Below are positions 43,930-55,110 of a stretch of 64,000 nt of DNA, piece by piece (the stretch's first letter is position 1; every line of letters starts with the position of its first letter). The notes below the pieces were generated by a model. The model saw nothing but the letters and a program-made list of their open reading frames with translations. It was not told the DNA's origin and did no database searches. Made by a program: the position numbers and the translations under genes. The stretch is from Brasenia schreberi (lineage: Eukaryota > Streptophyta > Magnoliopsida > Nymphaeales > Cabombaceae), in NCBI GenBank assembly GCA_036023115.1, contig JAYKKT010000086.1, positions 12,849,501-12,913,500 on the forward strand. Reading direction: 5' to 3'.

Positions 43930-44260
43930 CAGTGGTTTCAGTGAACTTCAAATGATGATTATGTATTGCTAATATAACTTTGAATGACAGTGGTTTCAGT
44001 GAACTTCAAATGATGATTATGTATTGCTAATATAACTTTGAATCCTAAAAACTTTCGGCGGCTAGAGACTCTTGCATTATTAGAAGATGCATTCCCCAAA
44101 TCGGAGGTGGAATTGGGAAAACTTAAGATGAGTGAACTTCAAATGATGATTATGTATTGCTAATATAACTTTGAATCCTAAAAACTTTTGGCGGCTAGAG
44201 ACTCTTGCATTAGAAGATGCATTCCCCAAATCGGAGGTGGAATTGGGAAAACTTAAGATG
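43930..44260. repeat. Compound tandem duplication
   Basis: A 58-bp unit starting CAGTGGTTTCAGTGAAC occurs at 43930 and 43988. Overlapping its second copy, a larger unit starting AGTGAACTTC occurs as 43998-44130 (133 bp) and 44131-44260 (130 bp, lacking three bases). The larger unit carries a possible coding tract (ETLALLEDAFPKSEVELGKL). Confidence 0.9.
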
Positions 44261-44269
44261 AAGGAAACG

Positions 44270-44511
44270 AAGAGCAAGAAATTTCACAGTTGGAGAAAAA
44301 AAAAAGGAAGCATTTAATAGGCTCCAACAACAAATGGCTGCTCAAAAATCAAGAGAAGCATAGATGATAAGCAGAGATTGAGAAGATGAACATCATAGAA
44401 GGTTTACATGGTGAAATTATTGAGTTGAATTGAACCAACTTAGAATTGTTGAATGAGAAGATCGAACTGATGAACAAGATATTGTAGGGCCAGAGATGTT
44501 GTCACTAGCCG
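44270..44511 (+). pseudogene. Unidentified coiled-coil-like gene fragment
   Basis: Reading across frames gives FNRLQQQMAAQKSREA and LLNEKIELMNKIL, a Lys/Glu/Gln-rich stretch that looks like coiled coil from an expressed gene. Frameshifts and stops are present. Family not recognised. Confidence 0.3.
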
Positions 44512-44808
44512 GAAGAAGTTCCTCCCGAGGATATTGTATTTCACAAGTTCTATATGAATACAAAGGACTCGTCTAAGAGGAAGAAGGAGCATACTGAAGA
44601 TGAGACAGCTGATGATTTGCTTGGCATTGATAACGTTAAAGATAATTCTGATAATGGTAGTCAGAGTGATAGTGAGGAGATTGATGGATTACTGGAAACT
44701 TTAGTGAGCATGCTAGTGGAAAGTGGCAACAAGTGTCATTACAACAGGAATGTTGAAGAGAGAGATTTGCCGATTCTTGCAAGCTTACAGAAAAGAGATG
44801 GATGCTGA
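44512..44808 (+). pseudogene. CBF/Mak21-like (SLOW WALKER2/CEBPZ type) gene fragment
   Basis: The open frame reads EEVPPEDIVFHKFYMNTKDS, then SKRKKEHTEDETADDLLG and a Ser/Asp/Glu-rich run NSDNGSQSDSEEIDGLLETL. The PEDxVFHKFYxN motif followed by basic then acidic tracts is what I recall from the C-terminal part of plant CBF/Mak21 ribosome-biogenesis proteins. The frame stops at 44808 and the core domain is absent. It is a fragment, close to the calreticulin piece. Confidence 0.45.
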
Positions 44809-44814
44809 AGATTA

Positions 44815-45590
44815 CGGTCATAAGGACTGCAGAAATGCTTTTATTTGCAATCAGTGAGGTTATAGGAATTTGCAGCTATGAAAGCTGCTGAAAAAAACAA
44901 ATTATTGCAACCATGAATGTTGAATTAAAGAGTTGTTGCAGTAAAGAAGATGCTACAAATTGCCACAGCCCAGAAATTGCTGAAGATAAACAATCATGAA
45001 GGCCGAGTTAAAGAATATTGTAGTCATCAAGGTTGCTGAAAAGATGTTGCAGCTAAGAAGGTTGCTTGAAAAATGGATAGCCAAGAGGGCTGAAAAATTT
45101 AGGAAAAGATACAAAAAATATGAAGTAGTACGTGGAACATGTTTTCTTATTTGATCAAACAACAAAAATGCACATAAAAAAAAAGATAGAGTGCAGAAAA
45201 TCAGTCTTTTATCACCACCTATTGAAAATCAAATCATAAAAGAGGCAGATGCATTATTTCTTATGGGATATACCATTATCACGAAAAAGCATGAAAATTA
45301 AGACCTTTAGTTGATGAAGTAAACAGTGAAAAATGCTAGAAAAAGCGGTTGCAGTCACCATGTAAAGAGACGCAGAACCAACTAGTATAAGCAAATGTGT
45401 GTATTCTACTATTTGAGTGGTAGAGAGAGGACACCCAAAAAACACCGGCAACAGCCACCATGTAAAGGGTACAGTAAAAGTCGTGTGAAATGTGTATGGT
45501 GGAAATAGTACATTGTACCATAAAAGATCACCTTTCTCAAGAGTGAAAAACATTACTTTTAAAGTGTAGATGCCTAATTAATTCATGGAG
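44815..45590. other. Intergenic or intronic, nothing firm
   Basis: Poorly structured sequence with GTTGCTGAAAA-like words at 44880-45070 and a repeated CACCATGTAAAG at about 45357 and 45458. No gene recognised. Confidence 0.4.
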
Positions 45591-45705
45591 AAGAAGGAAG
45601 AGAGGGAGCAACTGATTGTAAGTTATTTCAAAAAGCCTTATAGAGATCATTGGTGTACATGTGGTGAAGAAAGAACTAGTTTTTCGATAAGTTTGGAGTT
45701 CAAAG
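45591..45705 (+). pseudogene. Copia RNase H tail split by hAT-B
   Basis: TTCGATAAGTTTGGAGTTCAAAG continues, after removing hAT-B and one octamer, as TGTATCTCACTCCTAACTTC and the purine tract AGAGGGGG before an LTR at 49116. DKFGV...LTPNFRGG is the usual Copia C-terminal ending. Confidence 0.5.
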
Positions 45706-45714
45706 CAGTGTTGT

Positions 45715-45913
45715 CCGTATCGCACCGTATCGTACGATACGGTGCGATACGATACGATACGAGGCCCCGCATCGCAGGTGCAGGCGTATCGCACCGTATC
45801 GTGCGATATGGGCCATATCACACGATACGGTGCGTATCGCCCGATACGCCCTGGGACCCTTATAAAGGGTCCCGGCCCGAGAGAAACCCGCGATTTTTCG
45901 CGGGTTTCCTCTC
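45715..45913. repeat. hAT-B 5' subterminal array and hairpins
   Basis: CGTATCG/CGATACG words recur about a dozen times from 45717 to 45847, more than in hAT-A. The same two hairpins follow at 45853-45873 and 45879-45913. In the second, two paired positions differ from hAT-A on both arms. Confidence 0.9.
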
Positions 45914-46253
45914 TCCATTTGGGTTCTTCAAGCTCCCTAAGAGTCGGTTTTCGCCTACTTGATGTTCAAAGCTCTAAAATCGTGCCCTACGGTGTCCGTC
46001 CAAGCCTCCAAACTCGGATTTAGGTATATTTTTAATGTTTTTTCCCTTTTTTTCCTTTACATTTATTGTTTTTTGTGTTATTTCGGTTTTTTTTTTTTGA
46101 ATGACAAAATATGAAGTTATTAAGTGTGTGTATACGATTTTTATTGCATTCATGAAGTGGGAGACACTCGATTTGAGTGTTATTTGAAGATTGGGGGATT
46201 TACGAAGTGCTTTTATTTTTAGGTTTTTGTTTGAATTAAAGTACTCCATTGAG

Positions 46254-48759
46254 ATGGCAGGAAGGGGTGGTAGAGACTCTCATTCAAAGTCTGATGATCC
46301 GGCATGGCAGTGGGGTATACTAGTTGAGGGTTCAAGGTTAAAAATCATATGTTTATTTTGTGAAAAGGTGGTTAGTGGTGGAATTTCAAGGTTGAAACAC
46401 CACCTAGCAGGAACCAGGAAAGAAGTTGCTCCATTCACAGGCAGAGTTAGAAGTGTGCTAGAAGGTATTAAATGGCAATGCTTGCAGATGTTTGAGAGCA
46501 CATAGGAAAGGAGACAACAAAAGGATGATTTCCAGATGTGTGAAGAAGCTGATGATGCTACTGCCACTGGAGTTGGATTCACTGATAGTTTGCCTTCAGA
46601 TGCTAGAACAGATATTGGTAGTAGCAGTTCGCGAGCACCTAGCAGAGGAAAGAGGGTTGCAGCTGAAGACTTTGGAGGTGGCAGAAGAGGAAGTTCAGGA
46701 AGGAGTAGAGGAAGAGCTTCTTCTTCTAGCATACATTCATTCTTTCCTCCTTCCACTACACCTGGTACTCAGCCAGGAATTCGTGCTGCTATGGCTTCAG
46801 AACAACTGCACGATCAAGCAAACCTTGCAGTGGGCAGATGGTTTTATGATGCATGCATTCCATTTAGTACAGCAAACAGTTTTCATTTTCAAGCAATGGC
46901 AGATGCAATTGCTAACATTGGTCTAGGATACAGGATGCCCTCTTATCAGAAGTCGAGAGGGAAGATATTAGATCAGACCGTGATTGAAGTGTAGCAATAC
47001 TGTTCGACTTTGAGACAATCATGGAAGGAAACAGGATGCACTATCATGGCAGATGGATAGACCGATAGGCGAGGAAGGACATTGCTAAACTTTCTTGTAT
47101 ATTGTCCTAAAGGACTCGTGTTTTTTAGATCTCTAGATATGTCAGAGGAGAGGCACACTGCAAAGATCCTACGAGAGGAATTTGATAAGGTTATACAAGA
47201 GGTTGGGCTAGAAAATGTAGTCCAATTGATTACAGATAATGCAGCTAACTACAAAGCAGTTGGAAAGGAGTTAGCTGATATTTATGGGACTTTCTACTGG
47301 ACACCATGTGCAGCCCATTGTTTAGATCTCATCCTCGAGGACATTGGTGAGATGGATGAAATAAAGGCAGCAACTGAGTGTTGCCAAGATATTACAAAAT
47401 TTATTTACAACCATGCATTTGTTTTATGTATGATGAGGAGATACACAGAAGGTGCAGAGCTTCTTCGCACAGCTGCAACCCGGTTCGCAACAAACTTCTT
47501 ATCTGTACAGAGTATTATGAGACAGAAGCAAGCTTTAAAGAGAATGTTCTCCTCAAATGAGTGGCAAAAATTTGCAGAGTTGCCACAAAACAGAAGGAAC
47601 AGAAAGTTAAATGAGATTGCAGAAACGGTTTTTAGAAGTTCATTTTGGAATGCATGTATCAGATTATTGAAAATTACTTGTCCTTTAGTGAAAGTTTTGA
47701 GATTGGCTGACAGCGAGGAGAAACCATCTATGGGCTACCTTTATGAAGCCATAGACAGGGCAAAAGAAGCGATCAGAAATAACTTTAATGGAAAAAAAAG
47801 AGATTATGTGCCCATGTGGAAAATAATTGATAGTAGATGGAATAAACAATTGCATCAGCCTATTCATGCAGCAGCCTACTATCTAAACCCATCACTGAGG
47901 TACTCAGCAACCTTCAAAAGGGACGGTGAGGTTAATCGAGGAATCATTGAATGCATCGACAGATTAGTCCCTGATGAGAGCATAGTAGATGCGATACATC
48001 GAGAGATGGAGATATATGATAATGCTCTTCACTTGATGGGTTTGCCTGTTGCAATTCGCAACCGCTCTACGATGCGTCCAGGTACATTGTTTATTTTCAT
48101 ATTTAAGTTGCATCTTACATTACTGTGGATTATTATGTCTCTAATGTTTATATTTTTTTTACAGATGTTTGGTGGAACAGGTTTGGAAGTGATTGTCCAA
48201 ACCTTAGAGATTTTGCAGTTAGAGTCTTAAGCCAAACCTATAGTGTAAAAGGTTGTGAAAGAAATTGGAGTGTTTTTTAACACATCCATACAAAAAAGCG
48301 CAACAGGTTAGAACACAAAAGGCTTAATGATTTGGTTTATATTCGTTATAACATGCGCCTTCATGAAAGGTAATGTTGTATTACTTTCAAATTTTCAATT
48401 CGATATTATTTAACTTCTGTTTTCAATTGTTAATAACTTAATATTACTTACTAATTGTTTATCTTTGTTTGTGTCGTAGGCAATTAAAAAAAGTAAATAG
48501 AGAAGAAAGTCAGTTCGATCCAATAAGTTTGGATAATTTTGATATATTAGAAGATTGGGTTATGGAAGACACTGAAGAAAATGCCCTCCTAACAGAAGAA
48601 GACGTTGCCTGGATTAATTTGGAAGGAGCGCAACAACATTATGGAGATGAAGAATTTGATTTTGAAGAAGAAGGTGTGGGCGTGGCTGATGATGATGAGG
48701 ATCTGCAACAAGGAGAAGATGAAGATTATTTAGTTGATGATCCTGATTACAATTTGTAA
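46254..48759 (+). pseudogene. hAT-B transposase gene, three exons, with stops
   Basis: Start ATG at 46254. Exon 1 46254-48081, exon 2 48165-48369, exon 3 48480-48759. The BED finger is better preserved than in hAT-A ([20 protein letters not shown] with both Cys). In-frame stops: 46503 (private), 46992, 47058 (the W of MADGW), and one after NWSVF in exon 2. The exon 1/2 junction CCAG/GT...AG/AT gives [10 protein letters not shown]. The tail is [20 protein letters not shown], then ...DPDYNL. Apart from the stops the frame is continuous for about 770 codons. It has the same role as hAT-A and is likewise inactive. Confidence 0.92.
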
Positions 48760-49115
48760 AATGTAACATTATATGTAACTGTAGTGTAATGTAAAGTGTA
48801 AACTATGTCTATTTTATTTTTTGGATTCAAAATATGTAAATTTGGATGCAATTGTTCAATGCTGAATGCTCAATCTGTACTAAACTTACATTATATGAAT
48901 TTAAAGCAATTATCTGATTTTTTCTGATTTTTTCCTGATTTCTTTTGATTTTTTATTATTTTTTATTAATTTTTAATTATTTTTTGCATTATTTTAATAT
49001 TAAAGTACGATACATATGATACGATACGCCCGTATCGTGGAGCCCAGCGATACACGATACGATACGCGTCAGATAACACTGGTTCAATGTATCTCACTCC
49101 TAACTTCAGAGGGGG

Positions 49116-49435
49116 TGTCGAAGAATATATGTATATGTTGTTTTTAGTGTTAGTTTTATAATTTTTTATATTTGAGTATTATTGTAATTATTCGTAGTAC
49201 TAAGGTTATTTTGGTCATTTTCTATTTAATAGCCCATTATATAAGGGTTGAACGTTTGTATTAGGGTTAAGAGTTTGATTAATAGAAAGAGTAAGAGAGG
49301 GGGGCGGCCTCTATTGGAGGGAGTACCCCCTCCTCCGATCTCCCGTTTTTTCTCTTAAATGTTCTTAATCTTTATTATGTTTGATTTTGTGTAGCGCTAC
49401 TCACGAATTCCAATAGAGAGGTCTCTATTTCTACA
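49116..49435 (+). repeat. Copia LTR (+), about 320 bp
   Basis: Starts TGTCGAAGAATATATG after the purine tract AGAGGGGG; ends near TTTCTACA. A TATA-like TATATAAGGG lies at about 49230. It is the 3' LTR of the Copia interrupted by hAT-B. Confidence 0.65.
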
Positions 49436-49745
49436 AGAAAATCAAAGGAAGAACTATGCAGTCCACAATCATCACAAAAAAGCAAAAGGAAGAGCTACCT
49501 TTATTGCACCAGAGATTGGGACATTTACCATTGTCTAAAATTAGGATGTCATTGCCTGAATTTTCTCATTGTAATACTTGAATTTGAGTTGTGAAACCTA
49601 CCAAAAGGCTAAACACCATTGTGTTCCATTGAAGAAAAATCTTATAGACCAATTGAGATTATCCATTCTGATGTTTGGGGCTCATACTCTATTACTTTGT
49701 ACCTTTCTTGAGAAAAATAGTATGATCATTGAGACTCTGTTAGTA
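49436..49745 (+). pseudogene. Copia gag-pre-integrase fragment (+)
   Basis: Reads KEELPLLHQRLGHLPLSKIR (about 49480-49545), CETYQKAKHHCVPLKKN, and a frame-shifted IIHSDVWG at about 49650-49680: the His/Cys region that opens Copia integrase. It breaks off where the minus-strand Copia-3 begins. Confidence 0.75.
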
Positions 49746-52700
49746 CCCCAGGTTGCACACTACCTTACTAAATTTCTCAAACCAAGCTCTTTGTTACTGT
49801 TTCAACCCATAAATAACTTTATTTAGTTTGCACACTTTAACATCCGGTGCTTTGATATTCATTCCTAGAGGTAGTTCCATACATACTTCTTCAATTAAGT
49901 CTCCTTGTAAGAAGGCATTTTTCACATCTAGCTGTCATAGATCTCATCCCAAGTTCGCTGCCATACTAAGAAGTATTCTTATGGAAGTTAGTTTAGCTAC
50001 AGGTGCGAAGGTTTCATTGTAGTCAATACCATATGACTGACTATACCCTTTAGCAACTAATCTTGTTTTATATCTTTCAATGGTTCCTTCTACCTTATAT
50101 TTAATAGTGAATACCCACTTACAACCTACAATATTCACTTATACCAGGAGGTAGTGTTGTGATGGTCCAAGTATTATTTCTCACAAGGGCATCCAGTTCC
50201 TCTTCTATTGCAGCTTTCCATAGAGGAAACTTGTTTGCTTCTTCAAACCTCGTAGGAATCTTGTGTTTCTCAACATTCATAACAAAATTTTGATAATTCT
50301 CAGAAGTATTCACATATGAGACAAAATTTGAGATAGGATATCGTGTCACAAGTACGTTTACCTTTGAGAATGGTAATAGGAATTTCTAAGTCCTCTTCCA
50401 CTTGATATTGAGGATATGAGTTAGGGGAAATATCTTTGGTAATTGAGAATTGTACTGGTTCTTCTTGAGAGTAAATAATCTTTCTTGATCCTCTCTTATA
50501 TATCAAGATCTCCTTTTGTTCATCTACCTTTTCTCTATATTCATCTGCATTATCTTCTGCCTCACCACAAATCAGTGGAAGGACATGAGGAGATATATTC
50601 TGAGAGGTAGTTGACTCCCCCTGAGAAGAATAATAGGGAATAGTTTCTGAGTAAGTGACATTCATGGATACATATAGTTTCTGGAGAATAGGATCGTAAT
50701 ATTTATAACCTTTTTGAGAGTTTGAATAGCCAAGGAAAATACACTTTAAGACCTAGGATCAAGTTTATCACGACTATGTAGATGAACATGAACAAAACAG
50801 GTACAACCAAAGATACGATGAACTATATGAAAAGGTTTTGATTCCTTCTTGAGACATTTCATTGGACTTTCTCCCTTAAGTGCACTACTAGGCATCCGAT
50901 TTATTAGGTGGACAGCAGTAAGAACAGCTTCTCCCTAATAGAATTTAGGTACATTATTTTGGAGTAAAAGGGTTCTAGCTACCTCCAGAATATGACAATT
51001 TTTCTTTTCAGCAATGCCATTTTGCTGAGGTGTATAAGAACAAGAAGTCTGATGAATAATACCATGTGTCTGTAGATATTCTTGTAAATGCCGGTTAATG
51101 TATTCTCCCACATTATCTGAACGAAGAATTTTCACGGAAGTATTGAATTTGAGTGAGAATGAATTTATGTACAATTGGAAAGATAGTAGACACTTCTGAC
51201 TTTGATTTCATTAAATAAATAATTGTAAGACGCGTACAATCCCAATAAAGGAAACAAAATACTTCTGACCAAATAATGAAGTAACTGGAATGGGACCCCA
51301 TATATCAAAATGAAGGAGTTCAAAAAGTTGAGATCGCCTAGAGTCGCTTAGAGGATAAGGGGCTCTTTGGTGTTTCCTAAGTTGACATACTTCACATTCA
51401 AAATGAGGTTTATTTGACTTGACTCTAAGATGAGGTAGCACATATTAGAGCTTTGATATAAGAAAATGACCAAGACGATAATGCCAAAGATGAATTTCTA
51501 CATCCTGAACAACTGAGGCACTATAAGAAGTTGAATGCTGAGAGTTTGTCCTCTAAGATGTATAAGCCCCTTTGTAGACTACCATGACCAAAGATTCTCC
51601 CCGTCTTGAGATCCTGAAGCACACATCCAGTAAGATTAAATGTTACACTATAGTTCATAGTATGAGTCAATGAATTGACTGAAAGTAGATTTATAGAAAA
51701 ACTGGAAACATGATAGATTGATTTTAAGTCTGAAAAACATGTGGGTATACTTCTCTGTCCAATCATATAAGAATATGAACCATCCGCTAACTTAATTGGC
51801 TCCCATTTTTAAAAAAATTTGTATTCTGAAAAATATGATGTCTCTCCTACCATATGATATGTAGCACTTGAATCAATTATCCAAGTTTTTGAATTAGAAG
51901 GAGAGGAGTTGTTACCCTTCATAGTATGAGTCGATTGTGCTACTCTAGCTTGAGAAGAAGATGGTTGAAAGTGTTCAGATAATCTTGTTTCTAGGCCTTC
52001 TATCATTTTAATGATCTCCTGAATGCCATATGTACTAAGAGTGGGAGTTTTTGTAGCATGAACTAAATAGTTCCGATTTCTAGGAAAATCAGGTCTACCG
52101 TCTAATTTCCAACAACTTTCTCTAGAATGCCTTGATTTGCCACAATGAGAACATAAGTTTATCCTTCTCATCAGATTTAAACCTACCACATCCACGTCCA
52201 CATCCACGACTTTGTTGTCCGCCCCTTCCACGATAATTTGTGTTTTTTCTTTGTGTTTGAAGTGCATGTTGATCTGTAACAAAGATGTTGTCCCTCTCAA
52301 GATTTATGCGATCTTCTTCTCTAATTAATAAAGAATATACTGTGTTCAGTGAAAGAAGTTCTTCTCAGCCCAAGATATTGAGTTTTATTGATTCAAACTC
52401 TGAATTTACACCTCATAATAAGTCAAATACTTTCTTCTTTTTAATTTCAACATTTCTTTCGGTGTAACAAGAAGATTACTTTATATTAGTAAAATAAAGA
52501 AGTTCATCCCAAATTCCTTAAAGATCTGTATAGTACTCACTGATAGAATGGGTTTCTTGTTTACATTTTCTTATCTTTTCTAGTATCTCGTATTTCTTTG
52601 CAACATTTTTCTTTCGAGAATAAGCTTCAGAGACTGCACACCAAATTTCATGAGCAGATTCAAGAAACATAAAAGTTTTTGTAATTGATGGGATCATAGA

Positions 52701-53565
52701 CTGAAGTAACGAAGATGATATTAATGCATCTTCTCTTCTCCAAATAAAATATTGTGCATCATGTGTATCTGGGCTCGATATTTAGCCCATTAGGTGAGCC
52801 CATCTCCCCCTTGCTATAAGGGCCAGTTCCATAGACCTAGACCACTCCAAATAGTTTCTTCTATCTAACTTAGTAGTTGTAATCTGAAAATTTTTTATTT
52901 TGTCAAATGAAGGATGTTCAGATGTATGGATAGGGATTTAAAACCGTTTTCCTTTGTGTCTCTACGTGTCCAGATTTAAGAAGTAACTGTGATGATTATT
53001 GCGGGTGAGAGACAAATCTCCGCCCTCAAGAATAGCAGCCCTAATCAGGTCTCTGCGTGTTTAATATATGTATTTCTGGTCCTCAGTGCAATTGTTGCTG
53101 GATGATCAAAGTGAACAGCTTCTAGGAATGAAGACGATGTTTGCAGTATGGAGCTAGGTAACGTCCAACCCCAAAAAAAATTGTTTGAACTTTGGCTATA
53201 CCAAAAAAAACTTTTACTGCACAGCTTCCACTCTCTGCAAAAAACTTTTACTCCACAACACCCAATGTCTGCAATGGGCCTAACAGATATATATCAAATT
53301 TTCGTGATGACACACTATCACGATGATGAGGTATAAACACAATAGATGAGGAATAAACGCAGCAGATTGGAGACACTGAATAGGCAGGTTCCAAGAGCAA
53401 CTTCAAGGTTGGAAATGGATGATGGAAGGGTTGCACTGAGGATCGTTTGCTCTCTGAATATTTTTGAATATTTCGCGACCACTTCCCATGGTGATTTCAA
53501 GATCATCGACTATTACAACGACACTTTCTTGTCTTGATTTTCATGCCTTATAAGCTCTGATACCA
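49746..53565 (-). pseudogene. Copia-3 (-) polyprotein, 3'-truncated
   Basis: Read downward from 53540: gag region with stops, CCHC knuckle CSHCGKSRHSRESC (about 52155-52110), protease WIIDSSATYHM (DSGA changed to DSSA, about 51870), gag-pre-integrase GSLQRGLYIL, and integrase (CEVCQLRKHQRAP, LHFDIWGP, ILRSDNVGEYINRHLQEYLQ, QQNGIAEKKN). The RT start follows ([56 protein letters not shown]). It stops within RT at YGLKQ and FEKFS (about 49746). The catalytic YVDD box, RNase H and 3' LTR are missing. Confidence 0.9.
53554..53565 (-). other. Copia-3 primer binding site
   Basis: Minus strand TGGTATCAGAGC directly after the 5' LTR: the exact complement to the initiator tRNA-Met 3' end used by plant Copia elements. 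Confidence 0.9.
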
Positions 53566-53856
53566 TGTTACAAAAATCAGATCATATTATTGATTGAAAA
53601 TTAAAGAACTTACAGATTTGAATAATTAGAGGAGCCCCAAAAAGGAGAAACACGTCTCCACTTGTGGCTACTCAACAACTTCTTTCTTGATTATAGGATT
53701 TAACCCTAATTTACCTATTTATATCTAATCTAACTTGAATGACTATATTGCCCCTAATCATACTTAAATACTACTAAGTGGATCTAATCTACACTAAGAA
53801 CCATAACCAGACCCATAACGAGACTACATAACAATTATTAATTATTAACTCTAACA
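53566..53856 (-). repeat. Copia-3 5' LTR, 291 bp
   Basis: TG...CA boundaries on the minus strand (TGTTAGAGTTAATAAT ... TTTGTAACA). Abuts a truncated hAT-C exon at 53857. Confidence 0.9.
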
Positions 53857-54724
53857 GTTGCGCTCCTTCCAAATTAATTTATGTAATGTCTCTTTCTGTT
53901 AGGAGTGCATTTTCTTCATTATCTTTCATAATTCACTCCTCTAATATATCAAAATTATCCAAACTTATTGGATCAAATTAGTTTTTTTCTATATTTAACT
54001 TTTCTAATTGCCTAAAAGAAAGAAAGATAAGTAATTAGTCAATAACATTAACAATTGAAGTCAAACAATATATTGAATTGAATCTTTAAGTAGTAACTAA
54101 CAGAAGATTACTTTTGTCGGAGCCGCATGTTACAACGGATGAAAACTAAGTCATTGATCTCTTATGTTCCAACCTGTTGCACTTTTTTGTGTGGATGTAT
54201 TAAAGAACACTCCAATTCCTTTCACAACGCGTTGTACTAGAGGTTTAGCTCCGAACTCAAACTGCAAAATCTCTAAGGTTTGAACAATTACTTCCAAACA
54301 TATTCCACTCAACAGAAACTTAATTCATAATTAATATAAGATTTAAGAAACTTAAATACGATGATAAAAGTTTACCTAGGCACATATTAGTGCGGTTGCG
54401 GATTGCTACAAGCAAACCCATCAAGTGAAGAGCATTATCATAGATCTTCATCTCTCGATATATAGCATATGCTCTACTCTCATTAGGAACTAATTTATGT
54501 ATATAATAAATAATAACTCAATTAACCTCACTGCCCCTTTTAAAGCTTGTTGAGTACCAGAATGTTGGGTTTAGATAATATTTTGTTGCATGAATAGGTT
54601 GATGCAATTGTTTTTTCCATCTATTACGTATAATGTTTCACACAGGCACTCTTCTATTGAAATTACTTCTAATGGCTTTTTTTGCCCTATCCATGGCTTC
54701 ATAAAGATAGCCCATGCATGGTTT
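53857..54724 (-). pseudogene. hAT-C transposase remnant, C-terminal part
   Basis: The minus strand continues hAT-C after Copia-A2: [18 protein letters not shown], the dimerisation exon (GSNCSNLRDFAV-like, TRCERNWSVF, then RLEHKR and [15 protein letters not shown]), an intron, then the acidic exon start ([30 protein letters not shown]) ending abruptly at 53857 against the Copia-3 LTR. The acidic tail and 3' TIR are lost. After NWSVF a stop (TAA) occurs at the same place as in hAT-A and hAT-B. Confidence 0.85.
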
Positions 54725-55097
54725 TATGAATATTTATCGATAGTCGAAGTTTGATACTTCACGAATCAAATGCACCAAATCGCCAAGAGTCGAATGGCAT
54801 TCAAGTATGACTGTCGATCTTCAAATATACCAAACAAGATAGTGGAAGCATACACAAACAAGTCAAAAGCAGTGCCTAAGACTGCATTAGATTTATTGAT
54901 GAGATAGTGTCTTATTTATAGACATTACAACACATTTGAAGTGAGAGCGAAAGGAGTCAAGAAGAGGGTTAGTGCTCGTTGGCCAGCACTAGCTGTTGGG
55001 GAGCTCCCAACGACTATGGCCAAGGCCTGGCTGGCCCTGGCCCTTCCATATCAAGTTGGCACGGTCCCTAAGGGCCCGTGCTCCCTATTTCATAACA
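54725..55097 (-). repeat. Copia-A2 3' LTR
   Basis: Matches 59002-59379. The outer end has TG changed to TA. Includes GGCACGGTCCCTAAGGGCCC, a mutated version of the Copia-A1 LTR hairpin. Confidence 0.9.
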
Positions 55098-55110
55098 CCT
55101 CCCCTCAAAC

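Larger units (their letters stand above)
45706..49081 (+). mobile_element. hAT-B: hAT-family DNA transposon with TIRs and TSD
   Basis: TIRs CAGTGTTGTC (45706-45715) and GATAACACTG (49072-49081). Flanking octamers GTTCAAAG (45698-45705) and GTTCAATG (49082-49089) match at seven of eight bases. It is nearly identical to hAT-A throughout exons and introns; exon 1 is the same length (1828 bp). It is 87 bp longer overall, mainly because its 5' subterminal CGTATCG array is larger. It inserted into the tail of a plus-strand Copia. Confidence 0.95.

Noticed and set aside
43700..45600. Definite Pack-MULE
   Set aside because: Two gene fragments are present but no terminal inverted repeats or 9-bp duplication could be found by eye; kept only as a hypothesis.
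53554..53565. tRNA-like sequence TGGTATCAGAGC
   Set aside because: It is the retrotransposon primer binding site; no cloverleaf surrounds it.
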